Shown: in pieces, positions 25,390 through 37,041 of the stretch
How positions within the stretch are numbered: the first letter of the stretch is position 1
Layout: every line of letters starts with the position of its first letter
Origin: Populus alba
Taxonomy: Eukaryota; Streptophyta; Magnoliopsida; Malpighiales; Salicaceae
NCBI RefSeq assembly: GCF_005239225.2
Contig: NC_133296.1
Span: forward strand, 11,470,001-11,534,000
Length of the DNA: 64,000 nt
Reading direction: 5' to 3'
Position numbers and translations under genes: made by a program
Notes under the pieces: model-generated
Seen by the model: only the letters and a program-made list of their open reading frames with translations
What the model was told of the DNA's origin: nothing
Database searches by the model: none

Positions 25390-26617
25390 ATTGCAGTAAT
25401 TGGCAATAGAAGGTAGTGCTTTCTCGGCAAACCGTATATTGCTAATAAAATGGAGGCATCATCCTTATGCAATCCATGGCTATATTAGTAATAAATAGAT
25501 CATTTCCATGCCTGCTTTGTTCCAATCAATAATATTAACCTATTATAAAATCTGATGAAAATGGGATGACTCTATACATCTACTGAGCTGGTTGATCTAG
25601 TTAAATTTAAAAAAGATTTGGTCTAGACAATTTTAAAGATATTTTTTAAAACAAAAATTATGTTTTTTTAATTTTTAAAATTTTTATCCAAAATAATATT
25701 GTCTTAGAATTAATTAGGGTTACCTTTTGACCCATGAATTAACCCAATAATTCAACTTGATCCTAAACCCAGAGAGATCTCGACTAACCAATCCTAGCCG
25801 TAACAAGCAAGGTATAGCAACCAACCAATCCTAAAGAACAAAATGAATAAATGAGAGAAAGCAGTGAGTACAAGAAAATGTTTTAAATCTTCGAACAAGA
25901 AAGTTAGTTACCACTTAGTCTTCATTTTGGTCCTTAACACGTGCTGAATTTCAGAGGTTGGAAACCTTAAATGCATTAACTGGTCTTAGTTTATATGTCA
26001 GAGAGATGCATGGGTTTTTGAAATGTGATGCATCTTCCATTAATGTTGTTGCTGTTGCTGTCTTTATAAGCGAAGAGAATTTCAGCTGTGGAATGGAGAG
26101 TGATCAGATTACTTATGCGTAATCAAAGGCAAATGCCCTAACTTTTGCAGCAAGTTGTGTATGTTTGTGATTAAGATTTAACGAAAACTAAAAATGCTTG
26201 TAAGAAAGTGTTAACGAAGAACAATTTTCTCCATTGAACGTAATGCCATTTGTGTAGTTTTATGTTGATCATTAAGAGATTTTCTGAATCCTATTGGAGC
26301 TCTGAAGAATTTGAAATATAGAACCAAATCCAATTGTTTTTAGTGACATTCAGTTTGATTAATAGGGTAATTAACATGAAACTTACTAGATCAGAACCCT
26401 GGGTATTCACCAGAGAAACTATAAATTTAATCTAGTTCAATTAGATAACTTGCAAGTTTTGTACCCAGATTGCACTAATTATCAAAAATGGAGTGTTGAG
26501 TTACTGATTCAAATGTAGAACTGCATTAATTTTAAATGTTGAGAGTTGATCATCACTGTTCAATGATTTTTTCTTTTTTCCTTTTTGCGTTTTATTTATC
26601 TGTAAAATCTAAAGCAG

Positions 26618-29600
26618 GATGTATCCATCTCTCAAATTCTGGATTGCGGTTCCATATCTTTTGGAAGATACACCGCAGACACGCTTGCATGGGAAAAATA
26701 TTCTGTTTTCTCCCACAACAGATGTCGTCAGGAGGAGTTGGAGAAATTCAAGGCACCAGGATTAGTTCCTCAGAAGAAGGCATACTTTGAGGAATACTAT
26801 AAAAAATTTAGAGCTATGAAGGGATTGCAAGCAGAGCAAGAAACTACTCAAACTTATTCTTATCAGAATGGACAAGAGATTACTTGATACGGTTCAGCCA
26901 TGTGATACGATCTAAATAAGGTCAGATTTGGATTTTGGCGTAAAAAGCGCAACAGTCCAGGTTTACGGCAACAATCATAATTCTCAATCTGACCATTGTA
27001 TCGGGATAATATTTTATGTTGACTCTCCAGACATATCTTACTACCTTGGGTTAAAAATTCAAGTCAATCGGAGTTCGGGAAGGAACCGCAATACTGGTCA
27101 ACGGAGGCTGTACGGATTTTGTTATTTACTTCCATTTGACTTGTGGACTTCCTATTTGGTTAGGATTCTTTTCCTACAAGGATGTGGCAGCTGGCTTTGG
27201 GAATTTCCTAGTTCCACAAGGATCTTTAATGAGCTGCAATACAAGTGTGGCAGTGATTCATTAATGTTTCAGAATCTTTTTCTTATAAGGATTCCTTATT
27301 CATCCTAGCTACACAAGGAAAGAAGGGCTGGTGGTATTTAATGACAGATTAGTTATTTTTATTATTTTCTTTAATGTTTGGGCTTAATTAAAACTTTGTT
27401 TTGAGCTAGGGTCCAAGGCTTGTTTGGATCAGGTTATGGACTTTTCAGTTTAGGGTTTTGGGCCAGTTTTTAGTGAACCTCATATAAGTCCACATAAGGG
27501 GTCCATTAGGGTTAACTTTTCAAGAACTATTTAAACTCATGTAAGCCACAATTTCGGCAGCTTTGATGATTATTATTCTGAATTTTTCAGTTTTAACGTG
27601 TGAGAGTGATTCTTGCATTCTTCAGTTCTTGAACGAACTGAATCTAACTTATCGAAGATTAACTGGCTTCGTGGCGTCATTCTACTCATTCCAATAGTGT
27701 TGGTGCCTTGGGGCAGGTTTCCACTGTGTCGCACTCATATCAGACCTATTTCGGCTTTCCGGGATCAGATCTCAATCTTGATTGTGGGTTGCGTGACCAC
27801 GTGATCACGAGGTTCGCATCATTACTACATGGGAAGAAAGTGGTGTTGATACTGAAGCATCAAAAAGGAAAGAAAACCTAGCAATACTAGTCAGGAAGAA
27901 AATGGTGCTGATGTTCACAGATGGAAAGAGGAAAACAAGCCTAGCAATGTCTATAAAATCCAGATTTTAGATAATCATACCACTGGTAATATTAACCCAT
28001 CTAGGAGAGGCATTAATGATGGAGTAGAAGAAGAAAGTTACCTTAATGGGAGCAGTGGTGGAGCTAGCAAAGAAGATGAAATAGGGTTATGCTTTTCTGC
28101 CAGAATAATATCAATATATTCTATGGAAGATGGTTCTTCGTCATGTACTCCATCAGTCAAAAGCAGTTCCAAAACTAGACAGAAAGGGAGCCCAGTCAGC
28201 AATGAAAACAAGAACAATGGAAGAAAACTGAAGAAGCAGGTAAACAATTAACGTTTCATTCCAGGTCACCCCTCCTTTAACCAATCCCAGGGTTGATAGT
28301 TCATGTAGGTTGTAATTACTTTCTTTTTAAATCCGCATATCAAGCCCATTAATTTCCTTTTTAAGGGATTGGATTTTGATCTATGTTCACTGAAGGTATC
28401 TTTATCCTGCATGCAAAATACCTAAAGATCTTGTTTCTACGTGCATTGTTGCTAGTTCCTGATATATGGAAGATCTGTTGATCATCTGCTTTGAATCATG
28501 TGGAGATTGGAAGGCCAGGAGACCAAACACACCGTGAAACAAGGACAGATATTCTTGGTTATATTTTCTCTCATTTCTTTATCTTGCTACCCAATCACAG
28601 TGGATTGCAGGACCCTCAACCTGCCTGATTAGCCCCTTGCTTTTATTTTCTTGAATAAGCTCTAATAAGTGTGTTGTGTTGCATGTAGTTGTTGTGATTG
28701 CTACACTGCCATCATAGTCTGCCATGAAATTGAAATGTTTTCCTGTCACATTAAAGCTTACATGACTTTTCTATGTTCTCTGCAATTTGTGCAAGGTTTC
28801 TGATTGCGCTATCAATTACCAATACCAATGTCCTGATTATCAATTTTAAATTGCGTTCTCAACTAGGGGACTGTTGCTTCTGCTGCAAACAGAACAAAAT
28901 CGGACTGCAGAATGAGCAAAGATGTGGTTAAGCCATCCGAGAAGCCAAAGCCATCTGTTTGCAAGGAAATTACAAGCAAGGCAGATGTTAGTCTTGTTTC
29001 AGGCAAAAGAATTACCACCAAGACCGCAAGCAACAAAAGATCTGACCAGGTTCAATCTCATAGACAACGTAGGGAAGTACAATCCAGTGCAACAGTTCTT
29101 CTAATATTAGAGGTGGTCCACCTAAAACACATTCAACTCCCAAAAGCTTGTCAGATAGGCTCCCAGGAACATCATCAGTTCTCACTCGATCTGCTCAGGT
29201 AGATCATCTGGTCTGTGTTCACTTGGGCACTCCAGTGTTCTCTGCTTGTTAATGATTTTCACTGATTGTTCATCTGCATTTATATATGCAGAGAAGTTCG
29301 AAAGAGATGACCACCATTAGTCATTTGAGAAAATTCAGTGTAGATAACAGGTTTGATGTCGCATAAGACCTCTCTCTCTTCCTCTCGCATCAGGTTTTAA
29401 TTTTGGATAATTTTTCAGGATCTGTGATGGATTTGGTCAAAGGTCTTTAGGGTTGAGTGGCCACCATATTCTTCCAAAGAGTAGAGAATCTGAGAGCCAG
29501 AGACCAAAAGTCGTGTAATGCATCATAATTGGACCTCTCTTCTTGAGGGTTTATAGCATTTTAACTTTTCCAATTCTGAGAGGATGGCAGATGGCTATTG

Positions 29601-30905
29601 CCAATTGCTTCTGCTAATAAGTTTTGCATTTTCAATGATCATTTAAGATATTAGAACTGAATTCGATTTCTTCAACAAATATCAGGTTAAAAAATCTTCC
29701 TGACCGGGATAAATCAAATCAGAACACTGGACTTGAGCGTAGGCCCATCAGCTTTGTAAGTTTTGATAAGGAAAAGAATAGCAAAGAAAATGTTATTCGT
29801 AGGTTGTGCTTCTTTTTCTTTTTTTCATTTTTAGCAGAAACTAATACATTACTAGAAATGAGAATTAGTCTTGAAGATGATATATAGATGATTGTGTTTT
29901 TCTGTGGAAGATACTGAAAATGATGCAAATGGGCTAAAGGTAGCACATGTTTATATAATACCATGATTCCTCTTGTTAAATGTGTTTCCTTTGTGTGTGC
30001 AAATGCAATTTTTAACATATGGTTTCTTATAAATATCTTATTTTACTCTTCCTTATGATATTTAGGAAAATACAGTGACCAATACATAAATTTTTAACAT
30101 ATGGTTTCTCTTTATCAGTCCAGTAGTGTATTTTGGCTCCCTGCATTTCATTCTGCAGAATCCTCGTTTGAGGATGAACTTGGGATTGTTATACATTATA
30201 AGCAAACTTATATTATAGAGCTGACAAACTAGGAGGAAACTGACAAACTATATTGATACACTGACAAACTAGGATTATATACCTACTTGTTGCTAGGCAG
30301 GCTCTTCCTCCAATCTACAAGCTAGCATCATTTGATGATTATTCTGTTTTCTTCTGAGTTTAATCGTTATTTCTCGTTGAATCTGTATGATCAATGTTTG
30401 CATGATAATTTCTTCTGACACTTTTGGATTATTATATATCTGGTTTTCTAACGTTGTCTGGTATCTGATACTTTTATCTGTTTCAGATGATGAACATCAT
30501 TTTATCTTCATTTAGTAAAACTCTTACTTCCAATTGATGCATGCATTTGCTCTGCAGGGATTAGATGAAATCGATGCCGGAATTGGACTAAAATCTGACT
30601 CATCCAAGGGGACGGGCAGCCAGAGGACCTCAAATCTAAAGCCCGTGCATAAGGTCAAATATTATCCGGTCTCTCATCTATATGCTTATAGTTTTCTATT
30701 TTTACTTCGAAGTTGGAACTTTAGAATTAAGATCCCCCCACTTTTGTTTTTCTATGTTACAAAATTGAAACAAGCTGATACCAGTGTCCTGTTATGAGAT
30801 AATGCCCCCTTTTCCATCAATTGTGAAGAAATTTCTGAATCATGGTTGGTAATTTCAGATTGTTACATCTCAGTCTGTATACCTGGCACGTCAAAAGGAT
30901 TCAAG
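26618..30905 (+). pseudogene. TPX2-family (WVD2-like) microtubule-associated protein pseudogene
   Basis: At least seven exon remnants keep plant TPX2-family sequence. The block 26618-26884, after an 'aaagcag' acceptor, encodes ISFGRYTADTLAWEKYSVFS, then EELEKFKAPGLVPQKKAYFE and EYYKKFRAMK, the conserved N-terminal part of WVD2-like proteins. It is cut by a solo LTR (26885-27821) that brings an immediate TGA, and resumes at 27827-28239. Further exon-like blocks are 28867-29198 (ends SDRLPGTSSVLTRSAQ), 29292-29350, 29419-29509, about 29686-29801, 30558-30653 and 30859-30905. Two frame breaks are visible: between the two 62-bp-spaced repeats at 27832-27950, and near 29090. The C-terminal TPX2 domain with its basic coiled region was not found, so the copy is dead. 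In life such proteins bind and bundle microtubules. Start exon unknown; an ATG at 26093 is a weak candidate. Confidence 0.82.
26885..27821. mobile_element. Solo LTR, 937 bp, with TTACT target duplication
   Basis: Begins TGATACGG and ends TTCGCATCA, giving the canonical TG...CA ends and a short TGAT/ATCA inverted terminus. It is flanked directly by TTACT at 26880-26884 and 27822-27826, a 5-bp target duplication typical of LTR retrotransposons. It interrupts an exon of the TPX2-family gene in mid-reading-frame. There is no primer-binding site, second LTR or internal region, so it is a solo LTR left by LTR-LTR recombination. Open frames inside it (26928-27308, 27613-27804) are not genes. Gypsy versus Copia origin cannot be decided here. 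Confidence 0.88.
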
Positions 30906-32125
30906 GTATGAAACAACTGCTTTGCGTTTCCCTTTTCCATCTTTCGTATCTGAAAACTATGGTCATTTCCTGCTGATGAACTTGACTCCCTGTTGTACGG
31001 AAACTTTTCTAGATTTTTTATGTATTGATACATGTTAAACCTGTCTCTGCACAATCTCCAGACACATTGATGCACGCATGCATGGATTGTTATCTCATGA
31101 CAATTGTGTTCTGTTTTCTGTGGCTTGGACTAATACAATGCCATCACGCACAGACAGAGGATGCCGATTTGGCTTTGAGAGTTTAGCAGGTAGAGGGAAT
31201 TGAGGTCTTGTGATGTTCACAGTCCACTGAATCATTAGTCTGAACTGCAGATGACAGGGCATGCACAGTGATTATCAATGTAGCTAGAGTCTAGACAAAA
31301 GGTATGTTGGTTGGAAATCTTGATACAGGAAGTAGAAAAACTGCATGAAGAATCAAAAGCAGATTTGTAAATTGGAAACGTGCCATTCTTGAAGGCTGAC
31401 ATGTTTAGTTGAAACTAGTTTCAGGATATGAAGGTACTTATATAAATGAATGAGTCCTTCTTTTGCAGCTATCATGAGAACAAATCATAGCTCAAAGTGT
31501 TGGCAATCTCTGAAATAAAATTTGGTTACTTTGTGAATAAGAAAATATAATTGATCTTAAAGGTACGAATTTGTAGTTCAATGATTTATTGATGATTTTT
31601 GCTCTTTTGAATCCACTTTACGAGTCTTCCTCAAATATCCCCTCTCTAGCTTTGGATGCCAGTATCCACAAAAAATTCAAGCCAGCATAAGAGCAGGTTT
31701 CATCTGGCATGCTTAGAGATGTCTCGACAATTGCCAGTAAAAAGGAGAAATCATTGGGAATTTAGATTCAGAATGACAATTCAGTCCAAAATATGAACGG
31801 TGGCATTGATTCTTTAACATGTTGATCTTTCTAACAAAGCGAGGCCATAAACGAATCAAGGAAGAAGAAGTTGAGACCTATTCTTGCCAATTGGTCTCCA
31901 GAGAGCAAGCAGAGTTGCTTCCTTGTACACATGATCTTGTTGTCAATCCAAACAAAAGGCCCTTCCCCCTTGGGTGTACAACAAAAGCCAACACCGCCGC
32001 ACAGGTGTCCCAACCAGATTCACGAAGGCTCCACCATTCTTCCACCCACTTCCTCTAGCAACCCCTGATGCAGAATAGATAAGCACACTATGATCGTATC
32101 TTTAAGCAATTTCAAGAAAGAAAGA
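30906..32125. other. Unassigned stretch with exon-like sequence
   Basis: Lies between the TPX2 remnant and the MATE fragment. 31660-31830 reads like decayed coding sequence in one frame (ALDASIHKKFKPA, then SGMLRDVSTIASKKEKSLG) with in-frame stops, and could be a further TPX2-gene exon. 31819-32058 is open in two forward frames, but neither protein resembles a family I know. No confident gene call. Confidence 0.35.
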
Positions 32126-32278
32126 TCACCATCCAGTATCGACTAATGTAGGCAGCCTTGTATTCTTTTCTTCTATGTTTAAAGAAAGCTGTTGGTGACT
32201 ATTGCAAAGTTTAGATTGAGGTGATAAAGATATATTTTGGCCCAAAAAACACATGCATGAGAAAAAGCTACGACACTT

Positions 32279-32701
32279 TCCTGAAAGAACTGGTTGCAAG
32301 CGGTCCACGATAGCTGACAAACAAATGAAAGGATCCATGTCTGCAACATGGTTTACAATGTCCTCCTCGCTTCTGGATGCATACCCCAAGATGTGGCGAC
32401 AAAAGAAGAGAGCTGTGCTTCTAACAATCACCTCTGTGATTGCAAGAACCATCACGGCCCAAACAGCCATTTTAGCTGCCTGAGGATTTCCAGCTCCTAA
32501 CACATTTGAAACCCGGGTGCTGCAAAAAGGTTCAAAATTTTCCTTCAGAAAGAGTAATGACAAGGAAAAGGAAAAGAAAACCCAGTTACATGATGTGTAT
32601 GCAACAGAGTTATAAACAAGTTTAGTACAATACCTAACTGTGGCCCCTAACCCATAAGGAATGAAGTAATGCAGATAGGTGATTTTTAAAGCTGCAAGCA
32701 A
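32279..32701 (-). pseudogene. MATE-family transporter gene fragment (two exons)
   Basis: Reading on the minus strand, an exon (about 32695-32634) encodes ITYLHYFIPYGLGATVS. A 114-nt GT-AG intron (32633-32520) separates it from an exon (32519 to about 32280) encoding STRVSNVLGAGNPQAAKMAV, then LAITEVIV...CRHILGYA and ICLSAIVDRLQPVLSG. This is the well-known MATE/DETOXIFICATION segment (TRVSNELGAGNP) covering two to three membrane helices in the second half of the transporter. The other exons that make up a roughly 480-residue MATE protein are missing on both sides, and family-conserved residues are changed (RVSNELG has become RVSNVLG). It is a relic that cannot make a working carrier. Confidence 0.82.
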
Positions 32702-32904
32702 TCACTTGGAGGTATCAAAAGCATTCCAGTTAAAACCTCTTGCAAACTGAAAGGATACCATTTAGAGAGCACAGAAATAAAAGCCCAGGTAGCAAAATAA
32801 GCACCTCATAAGACTAAAGAAATTGTCACACAAAGGATGACATTAGACCCTATCTATATTGTCAAATTCATAAAATAACTCGTAAAATCATATGAGATTT
32901 TCTT

Positions 32905-33022
32905 GATTTTTGAGTTTTTAATCTGATTTTATATATTAGATACATGTTGACTCGTAAAATTATATGATTTTACGAGTCAACGTGTATCTAATATGTAAAA
33001 TCAGACTAAAAACTCGAAAATT
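32905..33022. repeat. Near-perfect inverted repeat, 57-bp arms, 4-nt loop
   Basis: The arm at 32905-32961 and the reverse complement of 32966-33022 match at 51 of 57 positions, with the loop ATAT. Each mismatch is a transition. A transcript would fold into one long stem. The element is AT-rich, has 'actcgtaaaat' at the stem tip, and lies directly before a tandem duplication. It may be the fold-back end of a MITE or other DNA element; there is no coding content. Confidence 0.85.
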
Positions 33023-33046
33023 AATAAAATCAGTGTAAACTCAATC

Positions 33047-34085
33047 AAACTTGATAAAATCAATAAACTCAGACTGATTTTACAAATTCAAAAAAAAATA
33101 TAAAATTATGTAATCTGATAATCTGTATCTTAGTATTTTTATTGTTTCAAATTTATATCTTGCAAAACTTATAATAATCAAAAACATGATTTTGACTACA
33201 ATTATTATAACTTTTTTAATAATATAAGCTATTTTCTGAATTTTATTTCCATAAAATAAAAATACATATTCATTATTAATAGTTCCTTATATAAATTATT
33301 AATATATCAATTGGCATATTTCTAGGGACTTGTTTCTTGTAAATAACAAAGTGAGTGAGTTGATTTGTCCAAAAAATATAGAAATTAATGTGAAAAAATA
33401 AAGTGTTCTAGCTTTTCTATTGTTTATTTCACTTTTATTTTAATTGTGTTATATTGTTAATTATTATTTGAATGAAATTGTTAATATATAATTAGTTAAA
33501 ACATTTTACTTTCTATTTTATAATTCGAGTTTAGATCTAAGTTTATATTATATATTCTGTGTCGTCTAAAACTTGGTAAAATTAATAAACTCGGATTGAT
33601 TTTACAAATTTGAAAAAAGTATAAAATTATGTAATCTGATAATCTGTATCTCAATATTTTCATTGTTTTCAAATTTATATCTTATAAAACTTGTACAATA
33701 TAATAATCAAAGACTTGATTTTGACTATAATTATTATAACTTTTTTAACAATATAAGTTATTTTCTAAATTTTATTTTTGTAAAATAAAAATATTTTTTC
33801 ATTCTTAATAGTTTCTTATGTAAATTATTAAAATATCAATTAGCATATTTCTAGGGACTTGTTTCTTGTAAATAATAAAGTAAGTCGATTTGTCCAAAAA
33901 ATAGAGAAATTAATGTGAAAAAACATAAAAGTTTTTTGGACATTTTTATTTTGTTTATTTCACTTTTATTTTAATTATATTATATATTATTTGACTGAAA
34001 TTGTTACTATATAATTAGTTAAAACATTTTACTTTTTTATTTTATAATTCAAGTTTACGATCTGAATTTATATTTTATATTCGTG
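33047..34085. repeat. Tandem duplication, unit about 525 bp
   Basis: The block from 'cttgataaaatcaataaact' (33049) is repeated from 'cttggtaaaattaataaact' (33573). Shared landmarks are 'taatctgataatctgtatct', 'catatttctagggacttgtt' and 'taattagttaaaacatttta' in the same order and spacing. Units differ by scattered substitutions and small indels. The second unit ends near 34085. Non-coding. Confidence 0.85.
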
Positions 34086-37025
34086 TCATGTAAAAAAAAC
34101 CTTTTTTACAACCTTGATCCCTACTACAAACAAATAGTAAAAAGGATGGGGGGAAAAAACATTGTTTTGATTGAAATATTTGAGAAAGAAATTAGCAAGT
34201 CATTTCTGCAGAGGGAACAGCAAAGCGGAAGAGCTCCCTTAGTCTCAAAAAGACATCCTTTGAGAACACACAACGAGTTTTCTCACATTCCGAAGAGTAC
34301 TTCATGAAGAATCCTAATATTTTAGGCTGATAGCAAATGCTGCTCCTATAATTCCCATTTCTGCTTTAAACACTTGAGCCCAACATATGTAAATGAACTA
34401 GACAGCATTGGAAGGATCGAACTCTGAGTTTGGAAGTAGCGAGTCAGTGCTTGAAGTAAAGCATATGAAAACAAGTTATGAATGAGGCAAATACGGGATT
34501 AGAAGCTTGTCTATGAACATCCATGGAGAGGATGTAGGGAGACAAACCAGAATCAAGGAAATGAGGGAACAATAAGTATAAATCCCAAGCTTTTGATATT
34601 GCTTTGCCCCATAAGCTTGCCCGCATACAGTCTCCAATGAAGCCATTCTGAATTGTTGACATTCACAACACCAGTCACCAAGTGGAGCTTGAAAAGCTTA
34701 CTCGGAACTCCCTGAACCTATATATCATGTAAGCTGATTAATGCATCACATTTAGTTTAAAGAAACAAATAAAAAAAACACCAAAACCTTTCCAAATCTG
34801 GTTATTCTCATTTTCTTTGCATATCAGTGTAGTAGTTGTTGAACAAATGAGGAAGGTGACATATTAGCTAACATCATAAATGTAAATGTAGCCTGTTTAT
34901 CATTATCAATATGACATTGTTGATGTTTATTTCTAACTTTTTCTTCAGTATCCTTAGTAGGGGCATTTAGAATTGGGTTTTCTAGAACATATAACTTCTT
35001 CTCTTACTTAAGAACAATTCTTACATATCGGTGTCAATCCAAGAAATTTGGTCTAGTCAATTTGTTAGCATCAAATATGTTTCGTAGGGATATGTTACTA
35101 CTCATTTTGATCTACTAACCTATTTATATAAAGATAAAAAGTATTAATTTCATGCATACATATTTAAATTCTAAATTTAGATAAGGTTTTTAATTCTAAT
35201 TTGATCTCCCACAGTTTTCTTGCAAATTAATAGCCCTCTTATTAATTCGAGAAATCTCGTTTAGATTTTTCTAATGAGTTTGGATCTCATTTAATTTATC
35301 TAACTTTAAGTGACTTAACAAATCAAAATAAATTAAATTAGGTAGATAACATAGTTTATCAATCACATTTTTATGACTCCTAGATCAATTAAGTGACAAC
35401 TTTTTGTCTAAACATATCTTATATGTTTCGTCTAACTCATGCCTCTAACTTTATATGATCATAAGTGATTTATCCAAATCATATAAGTTAGTTTAATAGA
35501 ACCCAATTTTATATAATTAAATATATTCAATTAACGGTAACCTTGAGTGATTTAACAAGTTATCCATGCATAAAACTCTGATTTTATGCATATAAAATTG
35601 AAAGACAATTATTCATGTTCTCAACATGTATTTAATATATTAATGAGAGATTTATTATCAATTAAATAGGTCTCATACATAACATGGCATGACAAATATA
35701 CATTTCATACATAATAATTTATATATAAACATACACCCCTAGTATGTCTAATTGGATGGTTATGGACATATCTAATATAATTCCCTCGAGCCATTGAAGA
35801 GAATTAGATGGTCAAATCCTAGGTAGCTATAGCAAGTCTTTATAAGTTCATTGCAAGCACCTTGATTATAGCATTCATTGCCATTTTTTCCTTCTTTTGG
35901 ATTACATAATAATTTCCTATTTAAATTCCTACATTTCTAAATTATATAATATTTACATAATTAATTAAGAAACCTTGAGTTATATTCTAGGGGAATTAGA
36001 TGAGAAACAAATTACAACCCAGAAAAAAAAAATAGAGATAAGGTGGGACACGCACAGACCCTATTTAATAAAAATTACAACCATTCAACCAACAAATACA
36101 AGTACAATAACATTGGTTTTTAATGTCCATAATAACCCATCGTGTGTAAAACATTTTAATATGCATAATTCAAAATACATTTCAAGTTACTCTAATTATT
36201 GGTTTTATGTGCAATTTAAAATAATATTTATAACACTTAGAAATGTTCAATCCAAATCCAATTTGATAATTTCCCAAACTATTTTTTTCCTGGCTTAAAA
36301 AACTTTCATTAAATTAGAAAAACTATTTTTCTAAAATTTAGTTAAACCATTTAATTAAATAAATCCTAATCTCATTAGGATATTATAAACTAAAAAAAAA
36401 TAAACAATTTAATTCATTCATGATCTAGTTAGGAAAATTAATTCTATAATTAATTTAATTTAGGGTATAAAATCTAAATTTTATTTATAAGCTTAAATTC
36501 ATAATTTGCCTTGAGACCTTAAATTATAATTAAGCATAAAGTTTTAGAGTCATATTCACAATATGTAAACTTAAAAGCCTAATACTTAAAATTAAAAATG
36601 GAACAAAGGTAATCCCCAATCCTAGAAACCAAAATTTAGTCTTTTTCTTCATCTTGCAGTTGTTGTCGTCGTCGTTGCCAGAGTGCACTCTAGCTCGGGG
36701 TGGTAGCCCTATCAGGTGCATTGTTTCCTTGGGTAGAAGTAGTGCTAGGGGCTAGTGCTGCCACTAGAAGCGTTTGAACCCCTTTTCTTTTGAGTAACTG
36801 GAATTTTGTCATAAATCCAGATTACAGCCAGACCTGAAATTCTACTAGATCTAATCTAACCAAAATAGTAATCAATTAGAGTTTTATTATTTCAAAAAAT
36901 CATTAAGAGAAAAATTTGACCTCTTTTGGAAGAAAAAAATTATTTTCTTACACATAAAATTAATTTATAATTAATGCAAAAAAAAATTAAACATATGATT
37001 AACAACCCTAATTGTTCTAATGAAA
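34086..37025. other. Gene-free stretch, probable interior of a non-autonomous Copia-type element
   Basis: No recognisable gene. From about 35.0 kb the sequence has the character of the non-coding interior of the minus-strand LTR element whose primer-binding site is at 37026-37037. No reverse transcriptase, integrase or gag motif was found on either strand, and no 3' LTR could be located. Small frames at 34083-34307, 34444-34662 (minus), 35975-36298 and 36530-36721 (minus) show no family resemblance. Confidence 0.4.
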
Positions 37026-37037
37026 GCTCTGATACCA
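37026..37037 (-). other. Primer-binding site complementary to initiator tRNA-Met
   Basis: On the minus strand this reads TGGTATCAGAGC, the standard plant Copia primer-binding site. It lies four bases after the end of the LTR at 37042, which ends in CA as read on the minus strand. Confidence 0.7.
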
Positions 37038-37041
37038 CTAC

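Larger units (their letters stand above)
19261..26090. other. Long gene-free AT-rich stretch
   Basis: 19.3-20.7 kb may be the decayed interior of the preceding LTR element; no polymerase or gag motif survives. 21.18-21.33 kb has a loose 40-50 bp repetition ('taaatt.t.tcat.gt.gtcaatttaatt'). MITE-like copies lie at about 22475-22630 and 24570-24785, microsatellites at 23245-23262 (TA)n and 25371-25389 (TTA)n. The open frame at 22177-22530 has no recognised domain and runs into a MITE-like end. No RNA gene was found. Confidence 0.5.

Noticed and set aside
26928..27308. Open frame of 126 codons
   Set aside because: It lies fully within the solo LTR; no protein family resemblance.
34444..34662. 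Possible additional MATE exon on the minus strand
   Set aside because: A loose resemblance to the 'GLL...QTQN.VF' region of MATE proteins was noticed, but too few positions match to support it.
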